Below are positions 42,849 to 53,857 of a stretch of DNA of 64,000 bases, in pieces; within the stretch, counting starts at the first letter, position 1, and the number at the start of each line of letters is the position of its first letter. The notes beneath the pieces are model-generated. The model was not told where the DNA came from. It ran no database searches and saw only the letters and a program-made list of their open reading frames with translations. A program made the position numbers and the translations under genes. This stretch comes from Marmoricola sp. Leaf446 (GTDB taxonomy: Bacteria; Actinomycetota; Actinomycetes; Propionibacteriales; Nocardioidaceae), in assembly GCF_001424755.1 (NCBI RefSeq), contig NZ_LMRF01000004.1:78557-142556 (forward strand). Reading direction: 5' to 3'.

Positions 42849-43961
42849 GTGAACCAGCGCCGCGACGTCGTCATCCTCGGGTCCACCGGCTCGATCGGCA
42901 CCCAGGCCCTCGACGTGGTCCGGGCCCACCCCGACCGGTTCCGGGTGGTCGCGCTGACCGCCGGGGGGTCGCAGGAGGAGCTCTTCGAGCAGCAGGTCGC
43001 CGAGCTCGGCCCCGCCTTCCACGGGCTGGGGGAGGACGCCTCGGTCGAGGCGGCCGGGCTGGAGTGCGACGTGGTCCTCAACGGCGTCACCGGCGCGGTC
43101 GGGCTGCGACCGACCGTGGCCGCGCTCGAGGCCGGCAACGTGCTGGCGCTGGCCAACAAGGAGTCGCTGATCATCGGCGGCCCCGTCGTCACCGACCTCG
43201 CGGCGCCGGGGCAGATCGTGCCGGTCGACAGCGAGCACAGCGCGCTCGCGCAGTGCCTGCGGGGCGGCAGCGCCTCCGAGGTACGCCGCCTGGTGCTCAC
43301 CGCCAGCGGGGGACCGTTCCGCGGCCGCACCCGCGACGAGCTCGCCGAGGTGACCCCGGAGCAGGCGCTGGACCACCCCACCTGGGCGATGGGCCCGGTC
43401 GTGACCATCAACTCCGCCACCCTGGTCAACAAGGGCCTGGAGGTGATCGAGGCCCACCTGCTCTTCGGCATCCCGTTCGAGGACATCGAGGTGGTGGTGC
43501 ACCCCACGAGCGTCGTGCACTCGATGGTGGAGTTCACCGACGGCTCGACCCTGGCCCAGGCCAGCCCGCCGACCATGCTGATCCCGATCGCCCTCGGCCT
43601 GGCCTGGCCCGACCGGGTGCCCGGCACGGCGCCGGCGGTGGACTGGACGACCGCGCAGACGTGGGAGTTCTCCCCGCTCGACGACGAGGCCTTCCCCGCC
43701 GTGCGTCTCGCCCGCGAGGCCGGCACCCGCGGTGGCACCGCCCCGGCCGTCTACAACGCCGCCAACGAGGTGTGCGTGGAGGCGTTCCGGCAGGGCCGGC
43801 TGCGGTTCGTCGACATCGTCGACACGGTGGCGCGGGTGCTGACCGCGCACGACGTACCCTCGCAGCAGCCAGCGGCCCGGCTCACCGTCGACGACGTGCT
43901 CGCCGCCGACCGCTGGGCCCGCGACCACACCCAGAGCCTGCTGAAGGACGCCCCTGCATGA
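42849..43961 (+). CDS. dxr: 1-deoxy-D-xylulose 5-phosphate reductoisomerase
   Basis: DXR, 370 residues, converts DXP to MEP in the non-mevalonate isoprenoid pathway. Motifs: [18 protein letters not shown] (NADPH), [38 protein letters not shown] and [13 protein letters not shown] chose the GTG at 42849, matching the family N-terminus; CACCAT 6 nt upstream could be its -10. The stop overlaps the protease ATG in ATGA. With ispG at 45304 it forms the conserved dxr-rip-ispG cluster. Confidence 0.96.
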   Translation: MNQRRDVVILGSTGSIGTQALDVVRAHPDRFRVVALTAGGSQEELFEQQVAELGPAFHGLGEDASVEAAGLECDVVLNGVTGAVGLRPTVAALEAGNVLALANKESLIIGGPVVTDLAAPGQIVPVDSEHSALAQCLRGGSASEVRRLVLTASGGPFRGRTRDELAEVTPEQALDHPTWAMGPVVTINSATLVNKGLEVIEAHLLFGIPFEDIEVVVHPTSVVHSMVEFTDGSTLAQASPPTMLIPIALGLAWPDRVPGTAPAVDWTTAQTWEFSPLDDEAFPAVRLAREAGTRGGTAPAVYNAANEVCVEAFRQGRLRFVDIVDTVARVLTAHDVPSQQPAARLTVDDVLAADRWARDHTQSLLKDAPA

Positions 43962-45283
43962 CCGTGCTCCTCTTCGTCCTCGGCGTCCTCGTCTTCGTGG
44001 TCGGGCTGCTGGGCTCGGTGGCCCTGCACGAGGCCGGGCACCTGGTCCCGGGCAAGCTGTTCCGCGTCAAGGTCACCCAGTTCATGATCGGCTTCGGCCG
44101 CACGCTGTGGTCGCGGCAGCGCGGCGAGACCGAGTACGGCCTCAAGGCCATCCCGCTCGGCGGCTACTGCAAGCTCGTCGGGATGGTCCCGCCCAACGCC
44201 GACGCGGGCGCCACGGCGACGATGGTCCGCAGCCGGCCGACCGGCATGTTCGCCCAGCTGGCCAGCGACGCCCGGGACGCGGAGTACGAGCACGTCGACC
44301 CCGCCGACCACGGCCGGCTGTTCTACGACAAGCCGTGGTGGCAGCGGCTGGTCATCCTGGGCTCCGGCGTGGCCATCAACCTGGTGCTGGCGTTCGGGCT
44401 GTTCGCGATGACCTTCATGGGCTACGGCGTCTACCAGGCCACCACCACGGTCTCCGGGGTCTCGGAGTGCGTGATCGCGGTGACCGCGGCGACGGCCGAC
44501 CAGCCGCAGCGTGACTGCACCCCCGACGACCCGGCCTCGCCCGCCCGCGAGGCCGGGTTCCGCTCCGGCGACCGGTTCGTCTCGATCAACGGCGAGCCGG
44601 TGCGCACCTGGTCGCAGACCCAACGGGCGATCCGCGGCAACGGCGAGCGGACGGCCACGGTCGTGGTCGAGCGCGCCGGCCGCGAGGTCACGCTGCGGCC
44701 CACCACCACGGTCACCACCCAGGTCACGGACGCCGAGAAGCCCACCGAGGTCTCCGAGGTCGGGTTCCTCGGCGTGGTGCCCACGCAGGAGCGCGAGCGC
44801 CAGGACCTCGGCTACGTCGTCACGGTGATGGCCGACGGCACCTGGCAGACGCTGAAGACCATCGGGACCCTGCCGGCGCGGGTCTGGGACGCCGGCCAGG
44901 CCGCACTCGGGCTGGAGGAGCGCGACCCCAACGGCCCGATGAGCGTCGTCGGCGCCGGCCGGGTCGCGGGCGAGCTGGCCTCGGAGGAACGCGTGCCCGG
45001 GCTCGACCGGTTCTTCGCGATCATCACGCTGCTGGCCGGGCTCAACCTGTTCCTCGGCCTGGTCAACCTGGTGCCGCTGCCGCCCTTCGACGGCGGCCAG
45101 ATGGCGACCACCCTCTACGAGACGGTCCGCCGGGCGCTCGCGCGGCTGCGCGGCCGGCCGGACCCGGGAGGGGTCGACGCGGCCAAGCTGCTGCCCGTCA
45201 CCTACGTGATGGCCTCGGTGATCCTCGTCGTCAGCGTCGTCCTGGTGGTCGCCGACGTGCTGGCCCCGATCAGCCTCTCGTGA
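43958..45283 (+). CDS. Site-2 intramembrane metalloprotease (RseP/Rip1-like)
   Basis: A 441-residue M50 protease that cleaves anti-sigma factors and other membrane proteins. The zinc motif [13 protein letters not shown] starts near residue 23 in the first membrane segment; [19 protein letters not shown] carries the third ligand Asp. A PDZ domain lies between ([20 protein letters not shown]). About four membrane segments are expected. The position dxr-rip-ispG matches mycobacterial Rip1 (Rv2869c). Translation is coupled to dxr. Confidence 0.94.
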   Translation: MTVLLFVLGVLVFVVGLLGSVALHEAGHLVPGKLFRVKVTQFMIGFGRTLWSRQRGETEYGLKAIPLGGYCKLVGMVPPNADAGATATMVRSRPTGMFAQLASDARDAEYEHVDPADHGRLFYDKPWWQRLVILGSGVAINLVLAFGLFAMTFMGYGVYQATTTVSGVSECVIAVTAATADQPQRDCTPDDPASPAREAGFRSGDRFVSINGEPVRTWSQTQRAIRGNGERTATVVVERAGREVTLRPTTTVTTQVTDAEKPTEVSEVGFLGVVPTQERERQDLGYVVTVMADGTWQTLKTIGTLPARVWDAGQAALGLEERDPNGPMSVVGAGRVAGELASEERVPGLDRFFAIITLLAGLNLFLGLVNLVPLPPFDGGQMATTLYETVRRALARLRGRPDPGGVDAAKLLPVTYVMASVILVVSVVLVVADVLAPISLS

Positions 45284-45291
45284 CCCGCTCC

Positions 45292-45297
45292 TAGACT
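45292..45297 (+). promoter_or_regulatory. -10 box of a leaderless promoter (ispG)
   Basis: TAGACT ends 6 nt before the ATG at 45304, in the 20-bp gap after the protease gene. Confidence 0.6.
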
Positions 45298-45303
45298 GGG
45301 TCC

Positions 45304-46455
<1,152 letters not shown>

Positions 46456-46463
46456 GCTCCCGA

Positions 46464-46522
46464 TAGTCCGAGACAGGAAGCACCGCCGGAGGCCCTCCGG
46501 CGGTGCTTTTCGTCTCGGACTA
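46464..46522. terminator. Nested bidirectional terminator after ispG
   Basis: An inner 14-bp stem (46478-46491 with 46495-46508, AAGCACCGCCGGAG arm) is followed by TTTT, and an outer 11-bp repeat, TAGTCCGAGAC (46464-46474) and GTCTCGGACTA (46512-46522), encloses it. It separates convergent genes and may stop transcription from both sides. Confidence 0.8.
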
Positions 46523-46524
46523 CC

Positions 46525-47919
46525 TCACCAGACGGTGTAGAAGAGGTGCTGCACCACCAGGGCGGTGAGCAGCTGCAGGGTCAGGCCCCAGCGGCGCCAG
46601 CGGTCGGGCAGCAGGGCGCAGCCGACCAGCAGCCACGGCATGAACGGCAGCCAGATGCGCTCCACCTCGGCCTTGCTCATCCCCGAGGCGTCGGCGGTCG
46701 CCACCATGACGGCGCCCGCGGCCGTCAGCAGCACGGGCGCCCGGTAGAGCCGCCAGGTCGCCCGGGTCGTGGCCAGCAGGTTCGCCACGGCGGCCCCGAC
46801 GAGCGGGCCGGCGCTGAGGAACAGCAGGGCCAGGTTGGCCCAGCGCCAGTAGTCCTCGGGCCGGTCCTTGGCGATGCCCTCCTCGTAGCGGTCGACCAGC
46901 ACGGGGTAGTAGTCCCACCAGGCCCAGCCGGCCGCGGCGAACCCGAGCACCACCACCAGGGCCGTGGCCGCGGCGACCGGCAGCGGCAGCCACGACCGCG
47001 CGGCGAGGAGCACGGCCACGGCGACGACGCCGAGCAGCGGCAGCCCGTAGGACATCATCACGACAGTCCCGAGCAGCAGCCCCGCCAGCGCCGACCAGGC
47101 CAGGGCCGGTCCGCGCCGGGTGCGGGTGGCGCCGAGCGCGAGGCAGGCGATGCCCCACGCCCCGATCGCCGCGAACAGCGCGTCGCCGGAGACGGCCATG
47201 AACACCGCAGTCGGGGCGAGCACCAGGAACGGCGCCGCTCGCCGTGCCGTGGTCTCCGCGCCGAGCGCCCGCAGCGCCACCAGCACGGCCGGGGCGGTGC
47301 TGGCGGCGAGGAGCACCACCACGAGGCTCGCGGCCAGGTCGCCTCCCAGCCCGATCCGCACCAGCCCGACGAAGAACAGCAGGGCGGCGGGCGGGTGGCC
47401 CGCGACGTGGGTGGGGAAGGCGTCCTCGGAGTACAGCGGCATCCGCTCGCGCCAGGTCGTCAGCAGCTGCGGGACGTCGGTCACCTCGCGGGCGGTGGTG
47501 AGGTACTCGAAGGGGTTGCCGAGCTGCCGGGTCAGGCCCTCCACCCCGTCGACGAGGGCGAGCGAGACCATCCACCCCAGCCCCACGGCGTACGACGCCA
47601 GCAGCAGCGCGCGCCAGGGCAGCCGGTCGGCGACCGCGGCGGCGTACCTCCAGCCGAGCAGGGCCAGCAGCACCGCCGGGGCGGTGCCGGGTCCCCACCA
47701 CTTCGGCTCCCACAGCCCGTGCAGCGGCGGCACCTCGCGGTCGGAGGCGTTGCGCGGTGCTCGCGGGTAGACCTGCTCGCCGCTGTGGCCCGGCCACCAG
47801 AACGCCCACACCACGACGCCCACCGCGGCCGCGAGGCCGAGCCAGGGGAGCAGCCGGGTCAGCCGGGGCCGCCGGCCGCCGGCCCGGTCGTGGTCGGGGT
47901 GCGTGGCGCGGTCGGTCAC
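46525..47919 (-). CDS. Polytopic membrane protein, possible GT-C glycosyltransferase
   Basis: A 464-residue protein with about ten or more hydrophobic segments. The first extracytoplasmic loop contains EDAFPTHVAGHPPAALLFF, with an acidic residue and a His-Pro-Pro element similar in placement to loop motifs of GT-C polyprenyl-dependent glycosyltransferases; this is suggestive only. A loop near residue 340 is rich in aromatic and acidic residues (WAWWDYYPVLVDRYEEG). I chose the GTG at 47919 (VTDRATHPDHDR). Downstream lipoprotein gene on the same strand is 40 bases away. Confidence 0.65.
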   Translation of the reverse strand: MTDRATHPDHDRAGGRRPRLTRLLPWLGLAAAVGVVVWAFWWPGHSGEQVYPRAPRNASDREVPPLHGLWEPKWWGPGTAPAVLLALLGWRYAAAVADRLPWRALLLASYAVGLGWMVSLALVDGVEGLTRQLGNPFEYLTTAREVTDVPQLLTTWRERMPLYSEDAFPTHVAGHPPAALLFFVGLVRIGLGGDLAASLVVVLLAASTAPAVLVALRALGAETTARRAAPFLVLAPTAVFMAVSGDALFAAIGAWGIACLALGATRTRRGPALAWSALAGLLLGTVVMMSYGLPLLGVVAVAVLLAARSWLPLPVAAATALVVVLGFAAAGWAWWDYYPVLVDRYEEGIAKDRPEDYWRWANLALLFLSAGPLVGAAVANLLATTRATWRLYRAPVLLTAAGAVMVATADASGMSKAEVERIWLPFMPWLLVGCALLPDRWRRWGLTLQLLTALVVQHLFYTVW

Positions 47920-47959
47920 GGCCGAAGCATGGCAGGACCCCGGTGAGGGACGCGCGGGG

Positions 47960-48649
47960 TCAGCCCGCGGCGCGGAGGCCGCGCTCGATGGTGCGCTGGG
48001 CGGCGCTCGCCCTGCGCCAGGCGGCGCTCTCCTGCGACAGGAACGCGAGGTCCTTCTTGGCCTTGGCGACCGACTTCTTCTCGGTGGGGTCGATGGCGGT
48101 GGCCTGCTGCCACCCGGCGAGCTGGTCCTTCTCGGCCCGCGGCGCCTGCTCCTCCAGCGTGCCGAGGGCGGCGCGGACGGCCTTGCGGCTCGGCGGCTCG
48201 TCCTGCCCCTTGCGCGCCTTCGGCGGGGTGTACGCCGCGGCGTCCTCGGCCAGCCGGTCGTGCTGGTAGAGCACGTCGTAGCGCCGGAGCGCGGTGCCCA
48301 GCTCCTCCAGGGCGGCCACCTGGGCACGCTGGGCGTCCAGCGTCTTCTCGCAGTCCGAGGCCGACCCGCTGACCGCGTAGTAGTCGATGGTGGCCGACAC
48401 GCTGGTCCAGCGGCCGGCGAGCGTCGAGGGGTGCTCGTCCTGCGACCGGTCACCGACCTCGTCGGCGAGCGCGCGCCACCGCGTGCGGCACGCCGCGTCC
48501 TGCGGGTCCACCTCCTCCGCAGCGGGCTCGGCGCTGCCGTCGCGGCCGTCGTCACCGCCTCCGCACCCGGCGAGGACGGTGCCCGTCAGGGCCAGGGCCA
48601 GCAGCGTGACCGGCAACCGGTGGCGGGGACGAGGCCGGGGGTGCGACAT
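47960..48649 (-). CDS. Putative lipoprotein, unknown function
   Basis: A 229-residue lipoprotein. The signal peptide (PRHRLPVTLLALALTGTV) ends in lipobox LAGC, followed by a Gly/Asp/Glu-rich linker and a mostly helical body rich in Ala/Glu/Arg (TLEEQAPRAEKDQLAGW). There are conserved-looking Cys at AACRTRW and SDCEKT that may pair. No domain is recognised. I chose the ATG at 48649 because it places the lipobox about residue 30. Upstream is the divergent GNAT gene. Confidence 0.75.
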   Translation of the reverse strand: MSHPRPRPRHRLPVTLLALALTGTVLAGCGGGDDGRDGSAEPAAEEVDPQDAACRTRWRALADEVGDRSQDEHPSTLAGRWTSVSATIDYYAVSGSASDCEKTLDAQRAQVAALEELGTALRRYDVLYQHDRLAEDAAAYTPPKARKGQDEPPSRKAVRAALGTLEEQAPRAEKDQLAGWQQATAIDPTEKKSVAKAKKDLAFLSQESAAWRRASAAQRTIERGLRAAG

Positions 48650-48710
48650 GGCCACACCGTAGACCTGGCGCCGGTCCGCTGACTCCCGAACCCGACGACC
48701 CCCGTTGCCG

Positions 48711-48716
48711 TAGGCT
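48711..48716 (+). promoter_or_regulatory. -10 box of a leaderless promoter (GNAT gene)
   Basis: TAGGCT ends 6 nt before the GTG at 48723. Confidence 0.6.
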
Positions 48717-48722
48717 CCCCGC

Positions 48723-49568
48723 GTGGTCCGGACGAGCCAAGGCGTGCGCGTGCTGGGGCCCTCCGACGTGACCGCCGCGCTGGCCGTGGTCGCCCGCGAC
48801 CCGGTCGCCAACGTCTTCGCCGACTACCGCACCCGCATCACCCAGCTCGACCCCCGCTGGCTCGGGGGCGAGATGTGGGGCTACCACGAGGGCGACGAGC
48901 TGGTCTCGCTGTGCCACGTCGGCGCCAACCTGGTGCCGGTGAGCGCCAGCCCGGCGGCGTGCGAGGCGTTCGCCGAGCGGGCCACCCGCAACAGCCCCCG
49001 CAGCTCGACCATCGTGGGTCCGCGCGACGCCGTCGAGGTGCTCTGGGCCGGGTTGGAGGACAGCTGGCCCCGGCCACGCGAGCTGCGCTGGGACCAGCCC
49101 CACCTCGTCACGACCAGGCCGGCCGACATCGCCTGCGACCAGCAGGTCCGGCGTACGACGCGCGAGGAGGCGGCCGTGCTCTACCCCGCCTGCGTGGCGA
49201 TGTACACCGAGGAGGTCGGGGTCTCGCCCGAGGTCGACGGCGGCCGCGACCTCTACCGCGCCCGCGTCAACCAGCTCGTCGGCCGCGGCTGGTCGTTCTC
49301 GCGCATCGAGGACGGCCGGGTGCTGTTCAAGGCCGAGGTCGCGTGCGCCGGCCCCAGCGCCTGCCAGATCCAGGGCGTGTACGTCGACCCCGAGCTGCGC
49401 GGACAGGGGCTGGCCGCCGCCGGGATGGCGACCGTGGTCGCCACCTGCCTGCGCGAGATCGCCCCGGCGGTCTCGCTCTACGTCAACGCCCACAACACCG
49501 CTGCGCGGGCCGCCTACGCCCGCGCCGGGTTCGAGCAGACCGACACCTTCTCCACCATCATGTTCTGA
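48723..49568 (+). CDS. GNAT acetyltransferase with DUF4081 N-terminal domain
   Basis: A 281-residue protein of the actinobacterial family in which an N-terminal DUF4081 region (VANVFADYRTRITQLDPRWL and LVSLCHVGANLVPVSA) precedes a GNAT domain. The acetyl-CoA site is IQGVYVDPELRGQGLAAAGM, followed by YVNAHNTAARAAYARAGFEQ. Location between ispG and proS is typical. The acceptor substrate is unknown. The GTG start looks leaderless, and a DoxX-like gene follows 15 bases later. Confidence 0.88.
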   Translation: MVRTSQGVRVLGPSDVTAALAVVARDPVANVFADYRTRITQLDPRWLGGEMWGYHEGDELVSLCHVGANLVPVSASPAACEAFAERATRNSPRSSTIVGPRDAVEVLWAGLEDSWPRPRELRWDQPHLVTTRPADIACDQQVRRTTREEAAVLYPACVAMYTEEVGVSPEVDGGRDLYRARVNQLVGRGWSFSRIEDGRVLFKAEVACAGPSACQIQGVYVDPELRGQGLAAAGMATVVATCLREIAPAVSLYVNAHNTAARAAYARAGFEQTDTFSTIMF

Positions 49569-49583
49569 CGCGAGGAGCGCGAC

Positions 49584-50012
49584 GTGACCCACCTCGGCCC
49601 GCTGCTGACCGGCCCCACCCACCGGCGCGACCGCGGTCGCCCCGACCCCGGCGTGCTCGGGCTGGCCGCGGCGTTCGCGTCCTCGGGCGTGGTGCACCTG
49701 GTGCGGCCGCAGACCTTCGAGCCGATGGTGCTGCGCGTGCTGCCCGCCCACCGCGGCATCGTCTACGTCAGCGGCGTCGCCGAGCTGGTGTGCGCCGCCG
49801 GCCTGCTGCACCCGCGCACGCGTCCCGCCGCCGGCTGGGCGAGCGCCGCGCTGCTGCTCGCCGTCTACCCCGCCAACCTCAAGATGGCCGGCGACGCCCG
49901 CCGCAGCGACAGCACGGCCGTGAAGGCCGCGGCCTGGGCCCGGCTGCCGCTGCAGCTCCCGCCGCTGCGGGTCGCGCTCAGGGCCGCCCGCGCGGGACGG
50001 CCGGTCCGGTAG
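49584..50012 (+). CDS. DoxX-like small membrane protein
   Basis: A 142-residue membrane protein with about four hydrophobic segments and the DoxX-like pattern GLAAAFASSGVVHLVRP and YVSGVAELVCAAGLLHP. Function is not known for this subfamily; DoxX relatives are linked to oxidative-stress complexes. GAGGAG precedes the GTG, 15 bases after the GNAT gene. Confidence 0.8.
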   Translation: MTHLGPLLTGPTHRRDRGRPDPGVLGLAAAFASSGVVHLVRPQTFEPMVLRVLPAHRGIVYVSGVAELVCAAGLLHPRTRPAAGWASAALLLAVYPANLKMAGDARRSDSTAVKAAAWARLPLQLPPLRVALRAARAGRPVR

Positions 50013-50083
50013 CGCCGCGCCGCCCGCTCGGCCCGGCGCTCGTCGTGGTCCACCTCGCCCGGCCCGCGACCCGCTCCGGTCGT

Positions 50084-50089
50084 TAGCCT
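50084..50089 (+). promoter_or_regulatory. -10 box of a leaderless promoter (proS)
   Basis: TAGCCT ends 6 nt before the GTG at 50096 and overlaps an in-frame earlier GTG at 50090, which argues for the later start. Confidence 0.6.
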
Positions 50090-50095
50090 GTGCCG

Positions 50096-51874
50096 GTGAC
50101 AACACCCCACGTCCTCCGCATGTCCTCGCTGTTCGTCCGCACGCTGCGCGAGGACCCCGTCGACGCCGAGGTGCCCAGCCACCGCCTGATGGTCCGCGCC
50201 GGCTACGTCCGTCGCGCCGCCCCCGGCATCTACACCTGGCTGCCGCTGGGCCTGCGGGTGCTGCGCAAGGTCGAGGGGATCGTGCGCGAGGAGATGGACG
50301 CGATCGGGGCCCAGGAGCTGTCGTTCCCGGCGCTGCTGCCGCGGGAGCCCTACGAGGCCAGCAACCGCTGGACGACCTACGGCGACGGCATCTTCCGGCT
50401 CCAGGACCGCAAGGGCGGCGACTACCTGCTCGGTCCGACCCACGAGGAGATGTTCACCCTCGCGGTGAAGGACCTCTACTCCTCCTACAAGGACCTGCCG
50501 GTCTGGCTCTACCAGATCCAGACCAAGTACCGCGACGAGGCGCGTCCCCGCGCCGGGGTGCTGCGCGGCCGCGAGTTCATCATGAAGGACTCCTACTCCT
50601 TCGACGTCACCGACGAGGGCCTCGACCGCTCCTACGCCGCCCACCGCGCGGCGTACGTGAAGACCTTCGACCGGCTCGGCTTCGACTACGCGATCGTCAA
50701 GGCGACCAGCGGCGCGATGGGCGGCTCGCGTTCCGAGGAGTTCCTCGCCAAGGCCGAGGTCGGGGAGGACACCTACGTCCGCTGCACGAACTGCGACTAC
50801 GCCGCGAACGTCGAGGCCGTCGCCGTCCCGACCCCCGCGCCCGTGCCGTACGACGACGCGCCGGCCGCCCACGCCGAGCAGACCCCCGACACCCCGACCA
50901 TCGCCACCCTGGTCGCCCACCTCGACGAGGCCTTCCCCCGCGATGACCGCCCCTGGCAGGCGGGCGACACCCTCAAGAACGTCCTGGTGGTGCTCAAGCA
51001 CCCCGACGGCACCCGCGAGCCGCTGGCCATCGGCCTGCCCGGTGACCGCGAGGTCGACCAGAAGCGGCTCGAGGGTCAGCTCGAGCCGATCGAGGTCGAG
51101 CCGATGGACGAGGAGGAGCTGCGCAAGCACCCGGCGCTGGTCAAGGGCTACATCGGTCCCGGCGCCCTGGGGGAGGCGTCGGCCTCCGGGATCCGCTACG
51201 TCGTGGACCCCCGGGTCTCCGAGGGCACCCGCTGGGTCACCGGTGCCGACGTGCAGGGCAGCCACGTCCTGGACCTGGTCGTCGGCCGCGACTTCACCCC
51301 CGACGGCACCATCGAGGCCGCCGAGGTCCGCGACGGCGACGCCTGCCCCCAGTGCGCCGACGGCACCCTGGAGTCCGCCCGGGGCATCGAAATGGGCCAC
51401 ATCTTCCAGCTCGGTCGCTGGTTCGCCGAGGCGCTCGACCTCCGGGTGCTCGACGAGAACGGCAAGCTCGTGACCGTCACGATGGGCTCCTACGGCATCG
51501 GCGTGACGCGCGCGGTGGCCGCCATCGCCGAGGCCAACCACGACGAGCTCGGCCTGATCTGGCCCCGCGAGGTCGCCCCGGCCGCCGTGCACGTCGTCGC
51601 GACCGGCAAGGACGCCGCCGTCTTCGAGGCCGCGACCACGCTCGCCGAGGGGCTCTCGGCCCGGGGCGTCGAGGTGATCTACGACGACCGGCCCAAGGTC
51701 AGCCCCGGGGTGAAGTTCAAGGACGCCGAGCTGATCGGGGTGCCCACCATCGTCACCGTCGGCCGCGGCCTGGTCGACGGCAACGTCGAGGTCAAGGACC
51801 GTCGCACGGGCGAGCGCACCGAGGTGCCCGTCGGCGAGGCCGTGGACCACCTGGTGGGGGTCGTGCGCGGGTAG
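50096..51874 (+). CDS. proS: Prolyl-tRNA synthetase
   Basis: A bacterial-type (class IIa) ProRS of 592 residues with an editing insertion. Motif 1 region: [20 protein letters not shown]; motif 2 region: [20 protein letters not shown]; the INS editing domain is between about residues 220 and 400; motif 3 reads [14 protein letters not shown]. The C-terminal anticodon domain ends [13 protein letters not shown] chose GTG 50096 over GTG 50090 because of the -10 position. Upstream is the DoxX-like gene. Confidence 0.95.
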   Translation: MTTPHVLRMSSLFVRTLREDPVDAEVPSHRLMVRAGYVRRAAPGIYTWLPLGLRVLRKVEGIVREEMDAIGAQELSFPALLPREPYEASNRWTTYGDGIFRLQDRKGGDYLLGPTHEEMFTLAVKDLYSSYKDLPVWLYQIQTKYRDEARPRAGVLRGREFIMKDSYSFDVTDEGLDRSYAAHRAAYVKTFDRLGFDYAIVKATSGAMGGSRSEEFLAKAEVGEDTYVRCTNCDYAANVEAVAVPTPAPVPYDDAPAAHAEQTPDTPTIATLVAHLDEAFPRDDRPWQAGDTLKNVLVVLKHPDGTREPLAIGLPGDREVDQKRLEGQLEPIEVEPMDEEELRKHPALVKGYIGPGALGEASASGIRYVVDPRVSEGTRWVTGADVQGSHVLDLVVGRDFTPDGTIEAAEVRDGDACPQCADGTLESARGIEMGHIFQLGRWFAEALDLRVLDENGKLVTVTMGSYGIGVTRAVAAIAEANHDELGLIWPREVAPAAVHVVATGKDAAVFEAATTLAEGLSARGVEVIYDDRPKVSPGVKFKDAELIGVPTIVTVGRGLVDGNVEVKDRRTGERTEVPVGEAVDHLVGVVRG

Positions 51875-51881
51875 CCCGGGA

Positions 51882-51901
51882 CCCGCCGCGGTTGCGGCGG
51901 G
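51882..51901 (+). terminator. Small GC hairpin after proS
   Basis: CCCGCCGC (51882-51889) pairs with GCGGCGGG (51894-51901) around GGTT, 7 bases after the stop. Confidence 0.4.
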
Positions 51902-51978
51902 CAACGATCTGGTCTCGGGGTCTGGTGCCGGCCGTGCGCCGCGGCATACGGTCGAGGTCCTCTCGGGAAGGAAGACCC

Positions 51979-52956
51979 ATGACACGCACGCTCCTGCGCG
52001 CCGCCTTCGCGGCCGCGCTGGCCACCACCCTCACCGCCGGAGCCGCCTCCACGGCCGCCGCCCCCGTGGCCGCGTCCTCGGCCCGCCAGGCCGCCGACTG
52101 CGTCGAGCAGACCGACCACGCCGACCACGTGGACCAGGCCGGCGCCTCGGCGCGGGTCCGTCCCGGACAGGCCGGCTCCAAGGCCGACACCCGCGAGGTC
52201 AGCCGCGCCGAGCAGCGGCGCATCGACGCCTCCACCAGGCAGATCGTGCGCCAGAAGCGCGCCGACCGGACCAGCGCCGCGGCGGGCAACAGCATCGCGA
52301 GCATCCCGGTCTACGTCCACGTGATGATCGGCAAGGGCGGTGCGGGCGACGTCACCGACGCCCAGATCGCCCAGCAGGTCACCGTGCTCAACCAGACCTA
52401 CGGCGGCGCCGACGTCAACGGCGCCGGGCTCGACACGGGCGTGGGCTTCCGGCTCGCGGGCACCGACCGCATCGTCAACGACGCCTACCACCAGGACAAG
52501 CAGAGCTCGAAGTACCGGGCGGCGACCCGGCAGGGCGGCAAGAACGCCCTCAACATCTGGCTCGTCGACTTCGACTACCTCGGCATCGCCACCTTCCCGT
52601 GGGACTACTCCAAGCAGCCCCGGATCGACGGCATCCGGGTGCAGTACTCCTCGTTGCCCGGCGGGTCGGCCACCAACTACGACCTCGGTGAGACCGCCAC
52701 CCACGAGGCCGGCCACTGGCTCGGGCTCTACCACACCTTCCAGGGCGGGTGCGCCGACCCGGGCGACTCCGTGAGCGACACCCCGGCCCAGGCCTCGCCG
52801 TCGTCGGGGTGCCCCACCGGCCGCGACTCCTGCCCCGCCCCGGGCCTCGACCCGATCCACAACTACATGGACTACAGCTACGACAGCTGCTACACCACGT
52901 TCAGCGCCGGCCAGGACAGCCGGATGGACCAGATGTGGACGGCCTACCGGGCCTGA
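51979..52956 (+). CDS. Secreted zinc metalloprotease, M43 (pappalysin-like) family
   Basis: A 325-residue secreted metzincin. The signal peptide (MTRTLLRAAFAAALATTLTA) is followed by a pro-region of about 80 residues, then the catalytic domain. The zinc motif HEAGHWLGLYH begins at His242 and the Met-turn is in NYMDYSYDSC. Cys residues (GGCADPGDS, SSGCPTGRDSCPAPG) suggest disulfides, as in M43B enzymes such as cytophagalysin. Substrate is probably extracellular protein. GGAAGGA precedes the ATG. Downstream is a HAD gene with its own promoter. Confidence 0.88.
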   Translation: MTRTLLRAAFAAALATTLTAGAASTAAAPVAASSARQAADCVEQTDHADHVDQAGASARVRPGQAGSKADTREVSRAEQRRIDASTRQIVRQKRADRTSAAAGNSIASIPVYVHVMIGKGGAGDVTDAQIAQQVTVLNQTYGGADVNGAGLDTGVGFRLAGTDRIVNDAYHQDKQSSKYRAATRQGGKNALNIWLVDFDYLGIATFPWDYSKQPRIDGIRVQYSSLPGGSATNYDLGETATHEAGHWLGLYHTFQGGCADPGDSVSDTPAQASPSSGCPTGRDSCPAPGLDPIHNYMDYSYDSCYTTFSAGQDSRMDQMWTAYRA

Positions 52957-53017
52957 GCCGACCCGTCCGCCCGGCCCCGTGGACCCACCGCGGACCGGGC
53001 GGGCGACGCCGCCCCAC

Positions 53018-53023
53018 TAGCCT
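53018..53023 (+). promoter_or_regulatory. -10 box of a leaderless promoter (HAD gene)
   Basis: TAGCCT ends 6 nt before the ATG at 53030. Confidence 0.6.
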
Positions 53024-53029
53024 CCCGTC

Positions 53030-53728
53030 ATGCACCCCGAGGCCGTGATCTTCGACTGGGGCGGGACGCTGACCCGCTGGCACGACATCGACTTCCACGC
53101 CGAGGCGCTCGCCCTGGCCCACGCGGTGACCGGCTCCAGCCACCCACCGCACGTCCACGTCGACACGCTCCAGCGCGCCAACCAGGTGATCTGGGGGCGC
53201 AGCCGCGACCACCAGCGCAGCTCGACCGTGGCCGACCTGTTCGACGAGGCCGGGCTGCCGCACGACCCGGACCTGCTGAGCCACTACCGGGAGTTCTGGG
53301 AGCCCCACACCGCCACCGACCCGCAGGTGGTGCCGTTGCTCACCGGGCTGCGCGAGGCCGGGGTCCGGGTCGGGGTGCTGTCCAACACGATCTGGCCGCG
53401 CGCCTGGCACGAGGACTTCTTCCGGCGCGACGGCGTGCTGGACCTCCTCGACGGCGCCGTCTACACCAGCGAGGTGCCGTGGACCAAGCCGTCGCCGGAG
53501 GTGTTCCGGGCGGCGATGACGGCGGTCGGTGCCTCCGACCCGGCGCGCTGCGTCTACGTCGGCGACCGGCTCTACGACGACGTCTGGGGGGCCCAGAACG
53601 CCGGGCTGCGCGCCGTCCACGTGCCCCACAGCGTCATCCCGGCCGAGCAGGTCGGCCACTCCGAGGGCGTCCCCGACGCGGTGGCGCACGAGCTCGCCGA
53701 CCTCCCCGGGATCATCGCCGGCCTCTGA
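53030..53728 (+). CDS. HAD-superfamily hydrolase
   Basis: A 232-residue HAD protein. Motif I is VIFDWGGTLTRW: the nucleophilic Asp is present but the usual second Asp (DxD) is Gly, as in a known FDWGGT subfamily. Motif II is VGVLSNTIWP, Lys is in WTKPSPEVF and motif IV in YVGDRLYDDVWGAQNAGLR. The missing general acid/base Asp makes ordinary phosphatase activity uncertain. The ATG looks leaderless. Substrate unknown. Confidence 0.85.
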   Translation: MHPEAVIFDWGGTLTRWHDIDFHAEALALAHAVTGSSHPPHVHVDTLQRANQVIWGRSRDHQRSSTVADLFDEAGLPHDPDLLSHYREFWEPHTATDPQVVPLLTGLREAGVRVGVLSNTIWPRAWHEDFFRRDGVLDLLDGAVYTSEVPWTKPSPEVFRAAMTAVGASDPARCVYVGDRLYDDVWGAQNAGLRAVHVPHSVIPAEQVGHSEGVPDAVAHELADLPGIIAGL

Positions 53729-53857
53729 GCGCCGCAGCCGCGGTGCGTCGTACGCCGGGGGACGACGTGTGACCTCCCCGACATCTGGCGTCGTCGGGAC
53801 GAAACCTCCCCCTGCTTCGGTGGCGTGGACCCGTCACCGAGACAGAGGAGCACCCCC

